Origin: Deltaproteobacteria bacterium
Lineage (GTDB): Bacteria > Myxococcota_A > UBA796 > UBA2385
DNA: 64,000 nt
Assembly: GCA_018401435.1 (NCBI GenBank)
Contig: JAGYJW010000003.1
Location: 1-64,000, forward strand
Reading direction: 5' to 3'
Made by a program: the position numbers and the translations under genes. The notes under the pieces are model-generated. The model had not been told where the DNA came from, did no database searches, and saw only the letters and a list, made by a program, of their open reading frames with translations. Of this stretch, positions 63,689-64,000 are shown piece after piece. How positions within the stretch are numbered: position 1 is the first letter of the stretch; each line of letters begins with the position of its first letter.

Positions 63689-64000
63689 TCAGAGCAGCGC
63701 GAGGGAGAGCTGCGGGAAGATCACGATGAGGACCAGGCACAGCAACATCAACAGCAGGAAGGGCGCCGACGCCTTCATGACCTGCACCACCGGGCGTCCA
63801 AAGACAGTCGAGGACACGAAGAGGTTGATGCCCATGGGCGGGGTCAGGTAGCCCAGCTCCAGGTTGACGATGAAGATGATGCCGAAGTGGATCGGGTCGA
63901 TGCCATAGCTGACGGCGATGGGCGCGAGCAGGGGGGCCACGATGAGGATCGCGCTCACGATCTCCATCACGCAGCCCAGGGCCAGCAGGAAGAGGTTGAC
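63689..64000 (-). CDS. TRAP transporter large permease (DctM family), 3' part only
   Basis: The last 103 codons of a DctM-type membrane permease; the 5' part is beyond the window edge. The visible part has VAPLLAPIAVSYGIDPIHFG, the conserved ELGYLTPPMGINLFV and a final hydrophobic segment FLLLMLLCLVLIVIFPQ. TRAP transporters use a membrane ion gradient and a periplasmic binding protein to import carboxylates. The lipase gene follows after 18 bases, which may be the same operon. Confidence 0.88.
   Translation of the reverse strand, partial: VNLFLLALGCVMEIVSAILIVAPLLAPIAVSYGIDPIHFGIIFIVNLELGYLTPPMGINLFVSSTVFGRPVVQVMKASAPFLLLMLLCLVLIVIFPQLSLALL

Overview
The window is a high-GC chromosomal segment, most likely from a deltaproteobacterium in the wider sense, with Myxococcota the best guess. 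This placement is an inference. It rests on the contiguous str, S10, spc and alpha ribosomal operons, a gap-pgk-tpiA-secG block, an E. coli-type insertion in the RpoC trigger-loop region, and Asp/Gly-rich lipoproteins including one with MopE-type repeats. I see no mobile element and no CRISPR array.

Layout. 1-7.4 kb: two lipoproteins, a GT4 glycosyltransferase, an M50 membrane protease and a secreted protein of unknown function. 7.4-9.2 kb: tRNA-Thr(UGU), Tyr(GUA), Gly(UCC), Thr(GGU) and tufB, the same order and anticodons as the E. coli thrU-tyrU-glyT-thrT-tufB operon. 9.4-38.5 kb, all plus strand: secE-nusG-rplKAJL-rpoBC-rpsLG-tufA-rpsJ-rplDWB-rpsS-rplV-rpsC-rplP-rpmC-rpsQ-rplNXE-rpsNH-rplFR-rpsE-rpmD-rplO-secY-adk-rpmJ-rpsMK-rpoA-rplQ. 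These genes make the protein part of the ribosome, RNA polymerase core, EF-Tu and the Sec channel. 38.6-43 kb: a Fur-family regulator, then on the minus strand tRNA-Leu and gap-pgk-tpiA-secG. 43-49.4 kb: a FAD oxidoreductase and a three-gene glycosyltransferase/acyltransferase set, all with single-base frameshifts. 49.5-56.9 kb: tRNA-Gly(GCC), a MopE-like lipoprotein, pyrD with a frameshifted lipoprotein, and two amidohydrolase paralogs. 56.9-64 kb: sugar epimerase, pgsA, lytic transglycosylase, nadB, pepP, pyrE, a lipase and the 3' part of a TRAP permease gene.

Four points stand out. (1) The ribosomal block lacks fusA, rplC, rpsD and infA at their usual places. (2) Where fusA is expected there is a 341-base non-coding spacer. 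It can fold into two consecutive three-way junctions, and the second one pairs the tufA Shine-Dalgarno sequence in a 9-bp helix. This is the best candidate here for an undescribed regulatory RNA. (3) RpoC carries an extra segment of about 200 residues between the catalytic aspartate domain and the bridge helix. (4) Four promoters in front of tRNA or ribosomal genes share TTGAC(A/G), an exact 17-base spacer and a TA(A/G)-start -10.

All coordinates and pairings were read by eye. Family assignments rest on recognised motifs and gene order, not on database searches.
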